Assembly (NCBI GenBank): GCA_964471565.1
Contig: CAYYFK010000010.1
Span: 1-21,574 of the forward strand
DNA length: 21,574 nucleotides
Source of the DNA: JABIBT01 sp964471565
GTDB taxonomy: Archaea > Nanobdellota > Nanobdellia > SCGC-AAA011-G17 > PNOQ01
Reading direction: 5' to 3'
The notes beneath the pieces are model-generated. The model made no database searches. It was not told where the DNA came from and saw only the letters and a list, made by a program, of their open reading frames with translations. Positions 1 to 6,627 of this stretch are shown here, piece by piece (the first letter of the stretch is position 1; each line of letters starts with the position of its first letter). The position numbers and the translations under genes are program-made.

Positions 1-60
1 AAGCAATCTTACGTTCCTGATTGTACTGCATTGTTGTGCGGGAACTCAGGAAAGTTGTCC
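1..60 (+). rRNA. 5S ribosomal RNA, 3' half (partial at left edge)
   Basis: Only the 3' half is inside the window. It aligns by eye with the 3' half of archaeal 5S rRNA: an ACGTTCCTGA..GTACTG block corresponds to the GCGUUCC..GUACUG region of halophile 5S. Helix V is visible as TTCCTGA (14-20) pairing with TCAGGAA (46-52). Inside it CTGCA can pair with TGCGG to form helix IV, followed by the GGGAAC loop E strand. The RNA ends with GTTGTCC, which should pair with the unseen 5' end as helix I, and a T-run follows at once. Identification is from remembered consensus and structure, not from a covariance search. Confidence 0.78.
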
Positions 61-66
61 TTTTTT
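61..66 (+). terminator. poly-T terminator of the 5S rRNA
   Basis: Six T residues directly follow the predicted 3' end of 5S rRNA. Archaeal RNA polymerase commonly stops at such U-tracts without needing a hairpin. The TATA box of the next gene begins about ten bases later. Confidence 0.55.
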
Positions 67-103
67 CAAAAATCTTTTATAGTTGAGTTTTAATATAATT
101 ATT

Positions 104-400
104 ATGAATAATAAAGAGATAGCTAGAGAAAGAATAAAGAAATTGTTTTCTGAAGCAGATGAAGCCTTTTCTAAAGATAAAAAATTAGCTAATAGATATG
201 TCAATCTTGCTAGAAAAATAGCTATGAAATTTAATCTTAGGATGCCAAGGGGATATAAAAGAAAATTTTGTAAATATTGTTATTCATATTTGAAACCAGG
301 TAAGAATTTAAGAGTTAGAACTCAAGGAAAAAATGTTGTTTATTATTGTTCAGAATGTAAGAAATTTATGAGATTTCCTCTTTCAAAGAAGGGAAAGTAG
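104..400 (+). CDS. rnp4: RNase P protein component 4 (Rpr2/Rpp21 family)
   Basis: This 98-residue basic protein is a subunit of archaeal RNase P, the ribonucleoprotein that matures tRNA 5' ends. The N-terminal 45 residues form a helical, charged segment that in the family binds its partner Rpp29. A zinc ribbon follows, with ligands C56, C59, C82 and C85 (FCKYC and YCSEC). Length and layout match the family. The ATG at 104 is chosen over the in-frame TTG at 83 because a TATA-like TTTTATA is centred 26 bp upstream of the ATG, implying a leaderless mRNA. It lies just after 5S rRNA. Its last 35 bp overlap the 3' end of the convergent protease gene. Confidence 0.9.
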   Translation: MNNKEIARERIKKLFSEADEAFSKDKKLANRYVNLARKIAMKFNLRMPRGYKRKFCKYCYSYLKPGKNLRVRTQGKNVVYYCSECKKFMRFPLSKKGK

Positions 401-779
401 TCCACCACTTATTTTTTATCCAATCTTTTTCTAATTTTAATAGGAAACCAAAGCCCCTATTTTTTAATTCTCTATCCACTACTCCTCCTTGATGAGGATG
501 TGTAAATTGTTTTGGTAGTGGAGAATGGAATCCGTGCATATAGTGTATTAATTCATGGGCTATTGTTGTATCTATTATGAATTCTGGTACTTGTTCGTCT
601 CTGAATAAGTTGTTTATGACTATCTCGGTAGATCCATCTTTTTGCTTTTTTATATGACCAAATTTTGTTTTCCAATTTCCTTTGAATCTAATGTTTACTG
701 TATTTAGTCTTTTTACTTCTGGCATTAAAACATTCCAAATCCTTTCTAATCTAAGTTGTAGCCATAAATCTGATCTCAT
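366..779 (-). CDS. SprT-like zinc metalloprotease
   Basis: The 137-residue protein carries the zinc-binding HELIH motif at residues 75-79, inside TTIAHELIHYMHGFH. A downstream His cluster (HPH, about residues 94-96) could supply the third ligand, as in the SprT/Spartan-like domain. The first 25 residues are helical and precede a short beta region, as in minimal SprT domains. No DNA-binding zinc ribbon follows, so the target cannot be inferred; eukaryotic relatives cleave DNA-protein crosslinks. A TATA-like element near 800-809 lies about 26 bp upstream of the ATG. The gene converges on rnp4 and overlaps it by 35 bp at the 3' ends. The metallopeptidase call is firm, the subfamily less so. Confidence 0.75.
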   Translation of the reverse strand: MRSDLWLQLRLERIWNVLMPEVKRLNTVNIRFKGNWKTKFGHIKKQKDGSTEIVINNLFRDEQVPEFIIDTTIAHELIHYMHGFHSPLPKQFTHPHQGGVVDRELKNRGFGFLLKLEKDWIKNKWWTTFPSLKEEIS

Positions 780-816
780 AGAATTATTTTAGTTCTTTGT
801 GTTTTAAAAGATTATT

Positions 817-828
817 AAAAAGAAAAAT
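817..828 (-). terminator. U-rich terminator after the ribosomal protein/RNA polymerase operon
   Basis: On the minus strand a run reading ATTTTTCTTTTT begins a few bases after the rpoN stop codon. It is the first strong T-tract after eight closely packed genes, so it is the likely end of that transcript. Confidence 0.5.
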
Positions 829-832
829 ATAT

Positions 833-1030
833 TTAGAATTTTTTAAATTGAGATACTTTTTCTAATAAATCTATATGTCCTAGGAATAAAGCTCTGCAAC
901 AATACCTTTCTAACCCCAATTCATCAAAAACTTTCTTTGGGTCTTTTCCCTGTTCTACTTGTTTGTTATATTCTTCCCATAATTGTCCTATGGGTTTCCC
1001 GCAACTGAAACATCTAATTGGAATTATCAT
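833..1030 (-). CDS. rpoN: DNA-directed RNA polymerase subunit N (Rpb10 homologue)
   Basis: This 65-residue zinc-bundle subunit of archaeal RNA polymerase helps assemble the D-L-N-P platform. The diagnostic start MIIPIRCFSCGK is present, with ligands C7 and C10 and the adjacent pair C44-C45 in ERYCCRAL. The true start is the ATG at 1030. A longer in-frame reading up to 1111 runs back into uS9 and lacks family similarity. Only one base separates it from the uS9 stop, in the common archaeal order uL13-uS9-rpoN. It is the last gene of the operon and a U-rich terminator follows. Confidence 0.95.
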   Translation of the reverse strand: MIIPIRCFSCGKPIGQLWEEYNKQVEQGKDPKKVFDELGLERYCCRALFLGHIDLLEKVSQFKKF

Positions 1031-1031
1031 T

Positions 1032-1424
1032 TTATCTGTAGGATTTCTGTCTTTTTGCTCTAGCTTTAGAATCATTAGGTTTACACATTTCTTTTCTTCT
1101 TGTGTCTGCAACTAGTAAGTGTCTATCGTAATCTAAAAACTTTTTTTTCAAAGTTTTATTTGTTTCTACTAAACATCTTGCTATTGCTAATCTTGAAGCT
1201 TCTGCTTGAGATGACCATCCTCCTCCTTGAACATTAATATTGATGTTGAATTTTTTAACTTGATCTCCAGCCAAAATTAAAGGTTCCATTATTTTCATTC
1301 TTGCAATTTCTGGAGTATGATTTTCTAATAAGATTGAATTTACTCTAATTACGCCTTTCCCTTCTTTTAGTGTGGCTTTAGCTATCGAAGTTTTTCTCTT
1401 TCCGTTTTTATGGATGGTTTTCAT
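1032..1424 (-). CDS. rps9: 30S ribosomal protein uS9
   Basis: This 130-residue protein of the small-subunit head has a C-terminal tail that reaches the P-site tRNA. It is recognised by the N-terminal GKRKTSIAKA block, the central GGG(W)SSQAEA segment and the invariant C-terminal end KARAKRQKSYR. The length is normal for archaea. The start codon overlaps the uL13 stop by four bases (ATGA type), pointing to translational coupling. rpoN starts one base after its stop. Confidence 0.97.
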   Translation of the reverse strand: MKTIHKNGKRKTSIAKATLKEGKGVIRVNSILLENHTPEIARMKIMEPLILAGDQVKKFNININVQGGGWSSQAEASRLAIARCLVETNKTLKKKFLDYDRHLLVADTRRKEMCKPNDSKARAKRQKSYR

Positions 1425-1834
1425 CTTTTCAATTGCTCACATAATTCTCCGATTTTAGTGTATTTAAAAGTTTTACTTTTTGTTATATTTGCTAAATCAA
1501 TTGTTTCTATTTTTTCTTTCGATAATTTTTCAGGAATTCCCATGTAACACATTACGTTCTTAAACGCTTTCTTCCCTTTTTCTTGTTTGTATGGAAGCAT
1601 CCCTCTTATTGCTCTTCTAACAAACCTATCTGGCATTTTTGGTAAATATGGTCCTTTTAATGGGGTTCCACGTTTATCTTGCTCCTTATATTTTTTGTAA
1701 ATTGTAACTCTATCTCCGGTTATTACTGCCTTTTCACAATTAACCAAATCTATCTTCTCCCCTTGTAGTGCTCTCTTTGCTACTACTGTGGAAAACCTTC
1801 CCAAGATTGAGTCCTTTACATCTACAACTGCCAT
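1421..1834 (-). CDS. rpl13: 50S ribosomal protein uL13
   Basis: This 137-residue large-subunit protein belongs to the archaeal/eukaryotic uL13 branch. Visible family blocks are the N-terminal VDVKDSILGRFSTVVAK, the VNCEKAVITGDR strand, and the PDRFVRRAIRGMLPYK segment followed by KAFKNVMCYMGIPE. It sits between eL18 and uS9, as in most archaeal genomes. The gap after eL18 is one base, and the 3' end overlaps uS9 by four. An AGGT lies just upstream of the ATG inside the end of eL18 and could serve as a weak ribosome binding site. Confidence 0.97.
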   Translation of the reverse strand: MAVVDVKDSILGRFSTVVAKRALQGEKIDLVNCEKAVITGDRVTIYKKYKEQDKRGTPLKGPYLPKMPDRFVRRAIRGMLPYKQEKGKKAFKNVMCYMGIPEKLSKEKIETIDLANITKSKTFKYTKIGELCEQLKR

Positions 1835-1835
1835 T

Positions 1836-2177
1836 TTAACCTATAATCCTAATATTTTTCCCCTTTGGGTCTTTTTTTAGTAAATCCTGAATTGAAATCA
1901 AATTGTCCTTTAGTTTTTCTTTTGCTTTTTCAGTTTGTGAAAATGATGCTACCGATATTTTATGGTTTAGATTTCCAGTTCCTAATATTTTTCCTGGAAC
2001 AATAACTGTTTCGTTTTCTTTTGTGTACTTATCTAATTTATCTAAGCTAACTTCCCTTGTTCTTCTTTCTGGTTTTTCTAATTCTTTTGCTATTCTTTTC
2101 CAGAAATTAGACTTTTCAGTATTAGAATGCTCTTTTAATTTTTCTATAAGTTTTTGTTTGTAGATATTTGTTTTCAT
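1836..2177 (-). CDS. rpl18e: 50S ribosomal protein eL18
   Basis: This 113-residue archaeal/eukaryotic-specific ribosomal protein is related to bacterial uL15. It is recognised by FWKRIAKELEKPERR, TVIVPGKILGTGNL and the C-terminal DPKGKNIRIIG. The start overlaps the rpoD stop by four bases and uL13 follows after one base. The order rpoD-eL18-uL13-uS9-rpoN is the standard archaeal arrangement and supports the call. Confidence 0.95.
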   Translation of the reverse strand: MKTNIYKQKLIEKLKEHSNTEKSNFWKRIAKELEKPERRTREVSLDKLDKYTKENETVIVPGKILGTGNLNHKISVASFSQTEKAKEKLKDNLISIQDLLKKDPKGKNIRIIG

Positions 2178-2983
2178 TTTTTAAGTATTTTTTTGATTGT
2201 TTTCTTTTTTGAACTTCCAATCTTTTTGGAGAACTCACTAAGTTTATAATCAAGTTCGCTTATAGCATTTGTTAACATTTCTTTTGGTTCTAATTGTCCA
2301 AAAGGTTCTATTGTGAATATAAAGTCTCCTTTTGCATATTCTATTTTTATTAATTCTGGAGAAACTGATTCAATTGCTTCGTATAAATTGTTTTCTAGGA
2401 TTGATGCTTCATCCAGTTTATTTCCCTTAAATGCTTTTTCTGGAAGAATCTCTTTGTATTTTTCTACTAATTTTGCATTATTGTTTAATTTTAATTTTGG
2501 TTTGTGTTTGTAAACTACTACCCCAGGAGAAAATTTCATATGATCTTTTCCCTTCCCTAACTCAACTGTTGCTACTAGCTTTATTTCTTGATCACTTGTT
2601 AATTTTACTATTGGGATGTTATCATGTACTGATTTTATTGCAGGATCTTTTGATTTTAAATCAGAAGTATATACAGTAATTGGACCTTTAACTTCTAAAG
2701 ATAAGGTAGTTTGACATTTTGCACATCCTTTTCCCTTACATGTACACCTGTCCTTTAAATTATAAGATTTTGAATCTGTTTTTATAGGAACCAATCCTAG
2801 CCTGTGTGAGAGTATTTCATCATACAATGCAGAATCATTTTTTGATATTTCAACTTCTGATATTGCCATTACTGGAGTTTCTGCCACTATTGCCCTCCTT
2901 AGTGTGTTTGCCTCTATTTCGTTTATACCAGAGATTTCAAAAATTAGTTTATTATCATCTTGTTTTATTTTTTTGATTTCCAT
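2174..2983 (-). CDS. rpoD: DNA-directed RNA polymerase subunit D (Rpb3/alpha-like)
   Basis: This 269-residue subunit dimerises with L to nucleate polymerase assembly. The N-terminal part contains the alpha-like dimerisation motif (NEIEANTLRRAIVAETPVMAI, about residues 21-41). LSHRLGLVPI lies at 58-67. A four-cysteine insertion, C80, C82, C87 and C90 (CTCKGKGCAKC), matches the metal or Fe-S binding domain of many archaeal D subunits. It has one four-Cys set, so at most one cluster. The C-terminal tail is Lys-rich. The 3' end overlaps eL18 by four bases, and the start lies two bases after uS11. Confidence 0.95.
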   Translation of the reverse strand: MEIKKIKQDDNKLIFEISGINEIEANTLRRAIVAETPVMAISEVEISKNDSALYDEILSHRLGLVPIKTDSKSYNLKDRCTCKGKGCAKCQTTLSLEVKGPITVYTSDLKSKDPAIKSVHDNIPIVKLTSDQEIKLVATVELGKGKDHMKFSPGVVVYKHKPKLKLNNNAKLVEKYKEILPEKAFKGNKLDEASILENNLYEAIESVSPELIKIEYAKGDFIFTIEPFGQLEPKEMLTNAISELDYKLSEFSKKIGSSKKKTIKKILKK

Positions 2984-2985
2984 CT

Positions 2986-3390
2986 TTATACTCTTCTACC
3001 TCTTTTACCGCCTTTTTTTCTACATCCGTCATGTGGGACTGGAGTTATCTCTTCTATGTTTCCAATTTTCAGACCTGCCCTTGTTAAAGTTCTAATAGCT
3101 GCTTGTGCTCCTGGTCCTGGAGACATTGGTCCATTGTGTCCACCTGGGGCACGAACTTTTATGTGGACTGCATTTATTCCTTTTTCTATTGCACTTTCTG
3201 CTGCCATTCTTGCGGCTGACATTGCTATAGTAGGACTAGATTCTAGTCTGTGTACTTTAGTTAACATTCCACCAGAGCTTTTTGTTATAGTCTCTGATCC
3301 CGTTATGTCAGTAATATGAATTATTGTATTATTATAAGATGAATAAATGTGTGCTACTCCCCATTTTAATTTTTTACCTTTATTTATCAT
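2986..3390 (-). CDS. rps11: 30S ribosomal protein uS11
   Basis: This 134-residue protein of the small-subunit platform lines the mRNA exit region. Diagnostic blocks are WGVAHIYSSYNNTIIHITD, the GMLTKVHRLESSPTIAMSAAR helix, VRAPGGHNGPMSPGPGAQAAIR and the C-terminal PVPHDGCRKKGGKRGRRV. The first 11 bases overlap the end of the uS4 reading frame, so the two are probably translated in a coupled way. It lies between uS4 and rpoD as in archaea generally. Confidence 0.97.
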   Translation of the reverse strand: MINKGKKLKWGVAHIYSSYNNTIIHITDITGSETITKSSGGMLTKVHRLESSPTIAMSAARMAAESAIEKGINAVHIKVRAPGGHNGPMSPGPGAQAAIRTLTRAGLKIGNIEEITPVPHDGCRKKGGKRGRRV

Positions 3391-4111
3391 TTTTTGTTTC
3401 CTCTGGGAGATTTTTTGTAATTTCTTTTTCTGATTGTTCTACAACTTCTTCTGCTACCTTTTCTGCGGCTTTTTCTGGTATTTTTTCTTCTATTGTTTCT
3501 TTTATTTCTTCCTTAACTTCTTCCTTAACTTTTTCTTTTATTTCTTCCTTTTTTGGCTTTAAAATTTTCTCTTTTTTCTCCTTTTCTAATTTCTCTTTGA
3601 CTGTCCTTTCTGGATGATCAGCTTTTGAAATTGAGGAAATTGGATTGAATTTGATTTTTGATTCTTCATTTTTTGAAACTAAGAAAGAAGGAGCTGTGAC
3701 TTTTTTGCCATCTACTGAAATATGGCCGTGAACGATGAATTGTCTAGCCTGATTTGTTGATCTAGCAAATCCATTTCTGAAAACAAGTGTTTGTAATCTT
3801 CTTTCTAAGAAATCTTTTACTTTCAAATCTAGTATATCTTCAATCTTTGAATCTTTTGATATTATGCTGTATCTAAGTAATTTATTCATTAATTGTTCTC
3901 TTTCTTTTGCACTTTGTTCTGAACGTATGTTTGCGACAATTTTTTTTACTTGATTTCTTGCAGATCTTAATTTTGAGGCATATTTCCAAATCTCTTTTTT
4001 GTTTTTTAAACCATACTCTCTAAGAATTTCTTTTTCTTCTAATATTCTTTCTCTTTGCCAGGGGTGAAATGGCGTTTGATATTTCTTTCTTATTCTTTTA
4101 GTCTGGCCCAT
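3380..4111 (-). CDS. rps4: 30S ribosomal protein uS4 with a long charged C-terminal tail
   Basis: This small-subunit body protein acts early in 16S rRNA assembly. Residues 1-100 are the basic archaeal N-domain, starting MGQTKRIRKKYQTP. Residues about 102-145 are the S4 RNA-binding domain (LQTLVFRNGFARSTNQARQ, then IVHGHISVDGKKV). The conserved part ends near residue 170. About 70 further residues are almost purely Lys and Glu with regularly spaced Val/Ile/Ala, predicting a long charged helix. At 243 residues it is much longer than the usual archaeal uS4 of about 180. The last part of the tail closely matches the start of the ftsY-like gene at the right end of the window. It overlaps uS11 by 11 bases. 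Confidence 0.95.
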   Translation of the reverse strand: MGQTKRIRKKYQTPFHPWQRERILEEKEILREYGLKNKKEIWKYASKLRSARNQVKKIVANIRSEQSAKEREQLMNKLLRYSIISKDSKIEDILDLKVKDFLERRLQTLVFRNGFARSTNQARQFIVHGHISVDGKKVTAPSFLVSKNEESKIKFNPISSISKADHPERTVKEKLEKEKKEKILKPKKEEIKEKVKEEVKEEIKETIEEKIPEKAAEKVAEEVVEQSEKEITKNLPEETKNDK

Positions 4112-4112
4112 T

Positions 4113-4562
4113 TTATTTCTTCTTCCTCTTTACTCCAAGAGATTTTCCTTTTCTAAAATTAGATTTAGTTCTTTGTCCTCTTACTGGCAGATTTGCTCCA
4201 TGTCTGAATCCCCTATATGATTTTATTTTTCTTAATCTTTTTATATCAAATTCTTTTCTTAATTTTAAATCAGATACAGTTAGGTGTAAATCTTCTCCAG
4301 AATCATAATCTTTTTGTCGATTTAACAGCCAAGAAGGAATATTGTATTTTTTTGGTTCTTTTATTATTTCTTCAATTTTTTTTATTTCTTGTTCTTTTAG
4401 AGAACCAGTTTTTTTATTTTTGTCTAATTTATTAACATGACATATGGCATTTGCCATAGAAAAATTAATTCCCTTTATTTTAGTCAGGGTATGAGATATT
4501 GGTTTATCTCCTTCTAAATCTGTAGAAGCTATTCTTACAATGTATTTTAATTTCTCTTCCAT
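4113..4562 (-). CDS. rps13: 30S ribosomal protein uS13
   Basis: This 149-residue head protein contacts the large subunit and tRNA. It is recognised by IRIASTDLEGDKPISHTLTKIKGI-like N-terminal sequence (YIVRIASTDLEGDKPI), the LNRQKDYDSGEDLHL stretch and the C-terminal YRGFRHGANLPVRGQRTKSN, followed by a basic tail. It opens the operon that continues with uS4, uS11, rpoD, eL18, uL13, uS9 and rpoN. uS4 starts one base after its stop. A promoter is visible just upstream. Confidence 0.97.
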   Translation of the reverse strand: MEEKLKYIVRIASTDLEGDKPISHTLTKIKGINFSMANAICHVNKLDKNKKTGSLKEQEIKKIEEIIKEPKKYNIPSWLLNRQKDYDSGEDLHLTVSDLKLRKEFDIKRLRKIKSYRGFRHGANLPVRGQRTKSNFRKGKSLGVKRKKK

Positions 4563-4586
4563 TCTCTGTTTTTGTTGTTAGTACGC

Positions 4587-4597
4587 CCTTTTTAAAG
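4587..4597 (-). promoter_or_regulatory. promoter of the uS13-to-rpoN operon
   Basis: On the minus strand CTTTAAAAAGG lies about 30 bp upstream of the uS13 ATG and just downstream of the DUF655 stop codon. Spacing predicts a start site within a few bases of the ATG. It separates the eight-gene operon from the eL21-rpoF-DUF655 genes, although read-through cannot be excluded because no strong T-run lies between them. Confidence 0.6.
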
Positions 4598-4603
4598 CTT
4601 TTG

Positions 4604-5167
4604 TTAGATTTGCACAAATAATTTACGTTTATCCTCGTCGTTTAGTTCTGCAAAAATTCTTCTAACTACTACTTGCATTGGGTCAGGAATTAATTTTACT
4701 CTTTCCTTTATATCTTCAAAGTCTTTAAACTCCTTTTCTTCCCTTTTTTCCAATATTTCTGTTGTATGTTTCTTTCCTATCCCAGGTAGTAATTCTAATT
4801 GGTGCATTCTTGTGTTTATTGGGCCTGCTTTGTTGAAGAAATCTATAAATCTTTGTTCATTTTTTGTGATTAATTCTTTTATTACAAAGTCCAATTCCAT
4901 CCTTGCGGTCTGGGTTAATTTTGAAATTGTGATTTTTCCAATTATATGGTGTATTTTTTCCCTTTCTTCTCCACCTATATAGGCTTCTTCATAAGGTTGT
5001 AAAAATTTTCCTTTTTTTGGAACTAATTCTAGAAGTGTAAAATGATCACGACCTATAGCTTGAGCTATGGGAGACTTCTGATGTAATGGTCTCCTGTCTG
5101 ATGGATATCCGTTCGGTAGGAAATCCAAAATAATTGCATGGTCTTCCTTTGTTGCTGGCCTTATCAT
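4604..5167 (-). CDS. DUF655 family protein, predicted RNA-binding
   Basis: This 187-residue protein belongs to a conserved archaeal family usually found with eL21 and rpoF, exactly as here. The N-terminal half is an OB-fold-like beta region (DHAIILDFLPNGYPSDRR, then FTLLELVPKKG). A helix-hairpin-helix element is visible at about residues 126-140 (LLPGIGKKHTTEIL), a common non-specific nucleic acid binding motif. The order eL21-rpoF-DUF655 is strongly conserved in archaea and suggests a role near translation or transcription. Biochemical function is not established. It starts eight bases after rpoF and ends just before the uS13 promoter. Confidence 0.88.
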   Translation of the reverse strand: MIRPATKEDHAIILDFLPNGYPSDRRPLHQKSPIAQAIGRDHFTLLELVPKKGKFLQPYEEAYIGGEEREKIHHIIGKITISKLTQTARMELDFVIKELITKNEQRFIDFFNKAGPINTRMHQLELLPGIGKKHTTEILEKREEKEFKDFEDIKERVKLIPDPMQVVVRRIFAELNDEDKRKLFVQI

Positions 5168-5175
5168 TTTTTTTA

Positions 5176-5505
5176 TTAAGCATGTTTATTCACTATATTC
5201 ATTATTTTGTCTAAATCCTCTTGCTTTAGAGTCAGGTTTTCACCTGAGAGGATCGTTCTTAAGCTGTCGATGTCTTTTGGTAATATATTGATTATTAGTG
5301 CTATATGTTTTTCTTTTAATCTTGTGATTCCTGCAGATTCTAAGTCTTTCTTTAAATCTTTATAAGTTTTTGTTTTTGGAACATTATTTAGGTATTCCTC
5401 TACTTTTTTTGCTCTGAAATTTAATTCTTTATCTCGCTTTTTCATTGCGTCGATATTTTCCTTCATTTCAGGAACACTTATTGGGATTTGTTTAGTTATT
5501 TCCAT
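5176..5505 (-). CDS. rpoF: DNA-directed RNA polymerase subunit F (Rpb4 homologue)
   Basis: This 109-residue protein pairs with subunit E (Rpb7) to form the polymerase stalk. Features are the N-terminal strand region ending in PISVPEMKENI, a central helix with EYLNNVPKT, and the C-terminal HRDC-like helices (ALIINILPKDIDSLRTIL), typical of archaeal RpoF. The length is typical. It sits two bases after eL21 and eight before DUF655, the conserved archaeal trio, which makes the assignment secure despite weak sequence conservation in this family. Confidence 0.9.
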   Translation of the reverse strand: MEITKQIPISVPEMKENIDAMKKRDKELNFRAKKVEEYLNNVPKTKTYKDLKKDLESAGITRLKEKHIALIINILPKDIDSLRTILSGENLTLKQEDLDKIMNIVNKHA

Positions 5506-5507
5506 TT

Positions 5508-5795
5508 TTACCTTCTCTTTAAGTGTGATGGATGAGTCAAAATTGTTTTCATTTTGTTTCCATCCTTTATTTCTACATAATAATTTGAACCTTGTTTATT
5601 TTTGATTATCCCTGCTTTTCCGTGAAATCTTGGATTGTATAATCCTTTTTGAATTGCTGGTTCTGCAGCTAAATATACTCTGTCTCCAGCTTCGAATTTT
5701 TGGAAGAACCTTCTAAGGCTAATCTTCCCTTTTGTTCTGACACTTTTTCTTAGTTTGTGCCTTGTTTTCCTTCTTAAACCGCCTATTCGTTTCAT
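5508..5795 (-). CDS. rpl21e: 50S ribosomal protein eL21
   Basis: This 95-residue SH3-like ribosomal protein is found only in archaea and eukaryotes. It starts with the basic block GGLRRKTRHKLRKSVRTKGK. The beta-barrel core follows, with FEAGDRVYLAAEPAIQKGLYNPRFHGKAGII, conserved across eL21 proteins, and it ends in HPSHLKRR. It is the first gene of the eL21-rpoF-DUF655 operon. It differs from most genes here in having a short 5' leader. Confidence 0.95.
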   Translation of the reverse strand: MKRIGGLRRKTRHKLRKSVRTKGKISLRRFFQKFEAGDRVYLAAEPAIQKGLYNPRFHGKAGIIKNKQGSNYYVEIKDGNKMKTILTHPSHLKRR

Positions 5796-5804
5796 TTTTG
5801 TATA

Positions 5805-5838
5805 CCTTGAAATAATGGGAATTATGTTGCTTTATAAA
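5805..5838 (-). promoter_or_regulatory. promoter and short leader of the eL21-rpoF-DUF655 operon
   Basis: TTTATAAA at 5831-5838 is centred about 40 bp upstream of the eL21 ATG, leaving a leader of roughly 14 bases. Within it AAGG (5805-5808, minus strand) is a possible Shine-Dalgarno element nine bases before the ATG. Most other genes in the window have the TATA box at about 26 bp, with no room for a leader. Confidence 0.5.
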
Positions 5839-5852
5839 TGTTTTTGTTTAAT

Positions 5853-6278
5853 TTAGAATGTTTTTACTATTTCTATAATTTCAAATAAATATTCATCATC
5901 GTTTTTTATGATTTTTCCCTTTATATGATGTTTTTTCTGTTTTAGTGATTCTTTTCCTTCACAGGTTAAACCTTCTTGACTGAATGCTTGAGAGCTACAT
6001 ATAATTTTTTCATTATTTGTTGCTAAATAAATTGACTTTTCCATGTTATAATCTTCAAAATCAAGATTATAAGCAAGATTATCTGTAATCCCTAATGCTC
6101 CACCGCATGCTCCACTTGCCCCACAAACTCCTCCCCAGGACACGAATCCTTCTATAGTTATTATCTTATCTAGAAATTTATCTGGATTGGATGCAATATC
6201 TGAAGGAGAATAAATTGCATCTGTACATGCAGATATAACTATTAATCCAAATAATAAGAAAACGATTATTTTTCCCAT
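5853..6278 (-). CDS. putative lipoprotein with OB-fold-like domain
   Basis: The 141-residue protein begins with a lipoprotein signal: MGKII, a hydrophobic stretch, then ISAC with the candidate lipidated cysteine at residue 18. The mature part starts with a short spacer and SPSDIASNPDKFLDKIITIEGFVSW-type sequence, which resembles the opening strands of small OB-fold domains (a residue pattern seen in membrane-anchored nucleic-acid-binding-like proteins). Several further cysteines (GVCGASGACGG; IICSS; LTCEG) could form disulfides outside the cell. It is monocistronic, with TATA about 26-29 bp upstream of the ATG. No function can be assigned. Surface location is the firmest statement. Confidence 0.6.
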   Translation of the reverse strand: MGKIIVFLLFGLIVISACTDAIYSPSDIASNPDKFLDKIITIEGFVSWGGVCGASGACGGALGITDNLAYNLDFEDYNMEKSIYLATNNEKIICSSQAFSQEGLTCEGKESLKQKKHHIKGKIIKNDDEYLFEIIEIVKTF

Positions 6279-6317
6279 GTCTAATTAACTTATTCTGGAT
6301 ACTTATAAATATTTCTA

Positions 6318-6584
6318 TTAAATAAATTTTGATAAAGATTGGTCTAATGCGAAAAATAGATTTGGGTTTTCTGCCTCTGATTCTTTTGTTTCAGATGTCT
6401 CTAATTTTACTTCTATTTTATATTTTGAATCTTTCACTAAAGTTACAGTTATTTTCTTGAAATCTTTGTATTTTTCTGATATTTTTTTTGTATAGTTTCC
6501 AACTACCTTTTTAATTACAATTAGTTGGCCTTTATCTATGTCTTCAAAGTTCTCTAAATTTATATTTCCACCTAATTCTATCAT
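6318..6584 (-). CDS. small conserved-looking protein, possibly HPF/RaiA-like
   Basis: This is an 88-residue cytoplasmic protein. The order of elements is a hydrophobic strand (QLIVIKKVVGNYTKKI) running into a helix, then two strands (KITVTLVKDSKYKIEVKLET), then AENPNLFFALDQSLSKFI as a final helix. That ending and the helix-strand-strand-helix order resemble ribosome hibernation factors, where an acidic strand is followed by a YxAID..L.KLE-type helix. This is pattern similarity only. DPANN archaea have related short proteins of unknown role. It has its own likely TATA element near 6610-6619 and stands alone. Confidence 0.5.
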   Translation of the reverse strand: MIELGGNINLENFEDIDKGQLIVIKKVVGNYTKKISEKYKDFKKITVTLVKDSKYKIEVKLETSETKESEAENPNLFFALDQSLSKFI

Positions 6585-6627
6585 AACAGTATATTTAGAA
6601 CTGGTTTGATTTAAGCTTTTCTATTGC

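Noticed and set aside
1..92. Open plus-strand frame from position 1 through the 5' region of rnp4
   Set aside because: The segment folds and aligns as the 3' half of 5S rRNA and is followed by a T-run; the open frame is chance.
1031..1111. N-terminal extension of the RpoN frame
   Set aside because: It overlaps uS9 in another frame and lacks RpoN similarity; family proteins begin at MIIPIRC, position 1030.
3380..3600. Frameshift or misassembly as the cause of the uS4 tail
   Set aside because: The tail stays in frame with a regular Lys/Glu heptad-like pattern, ends at a stop that overlaps uS11 in the usual operon order, and recurs in the FtsY-like protein.
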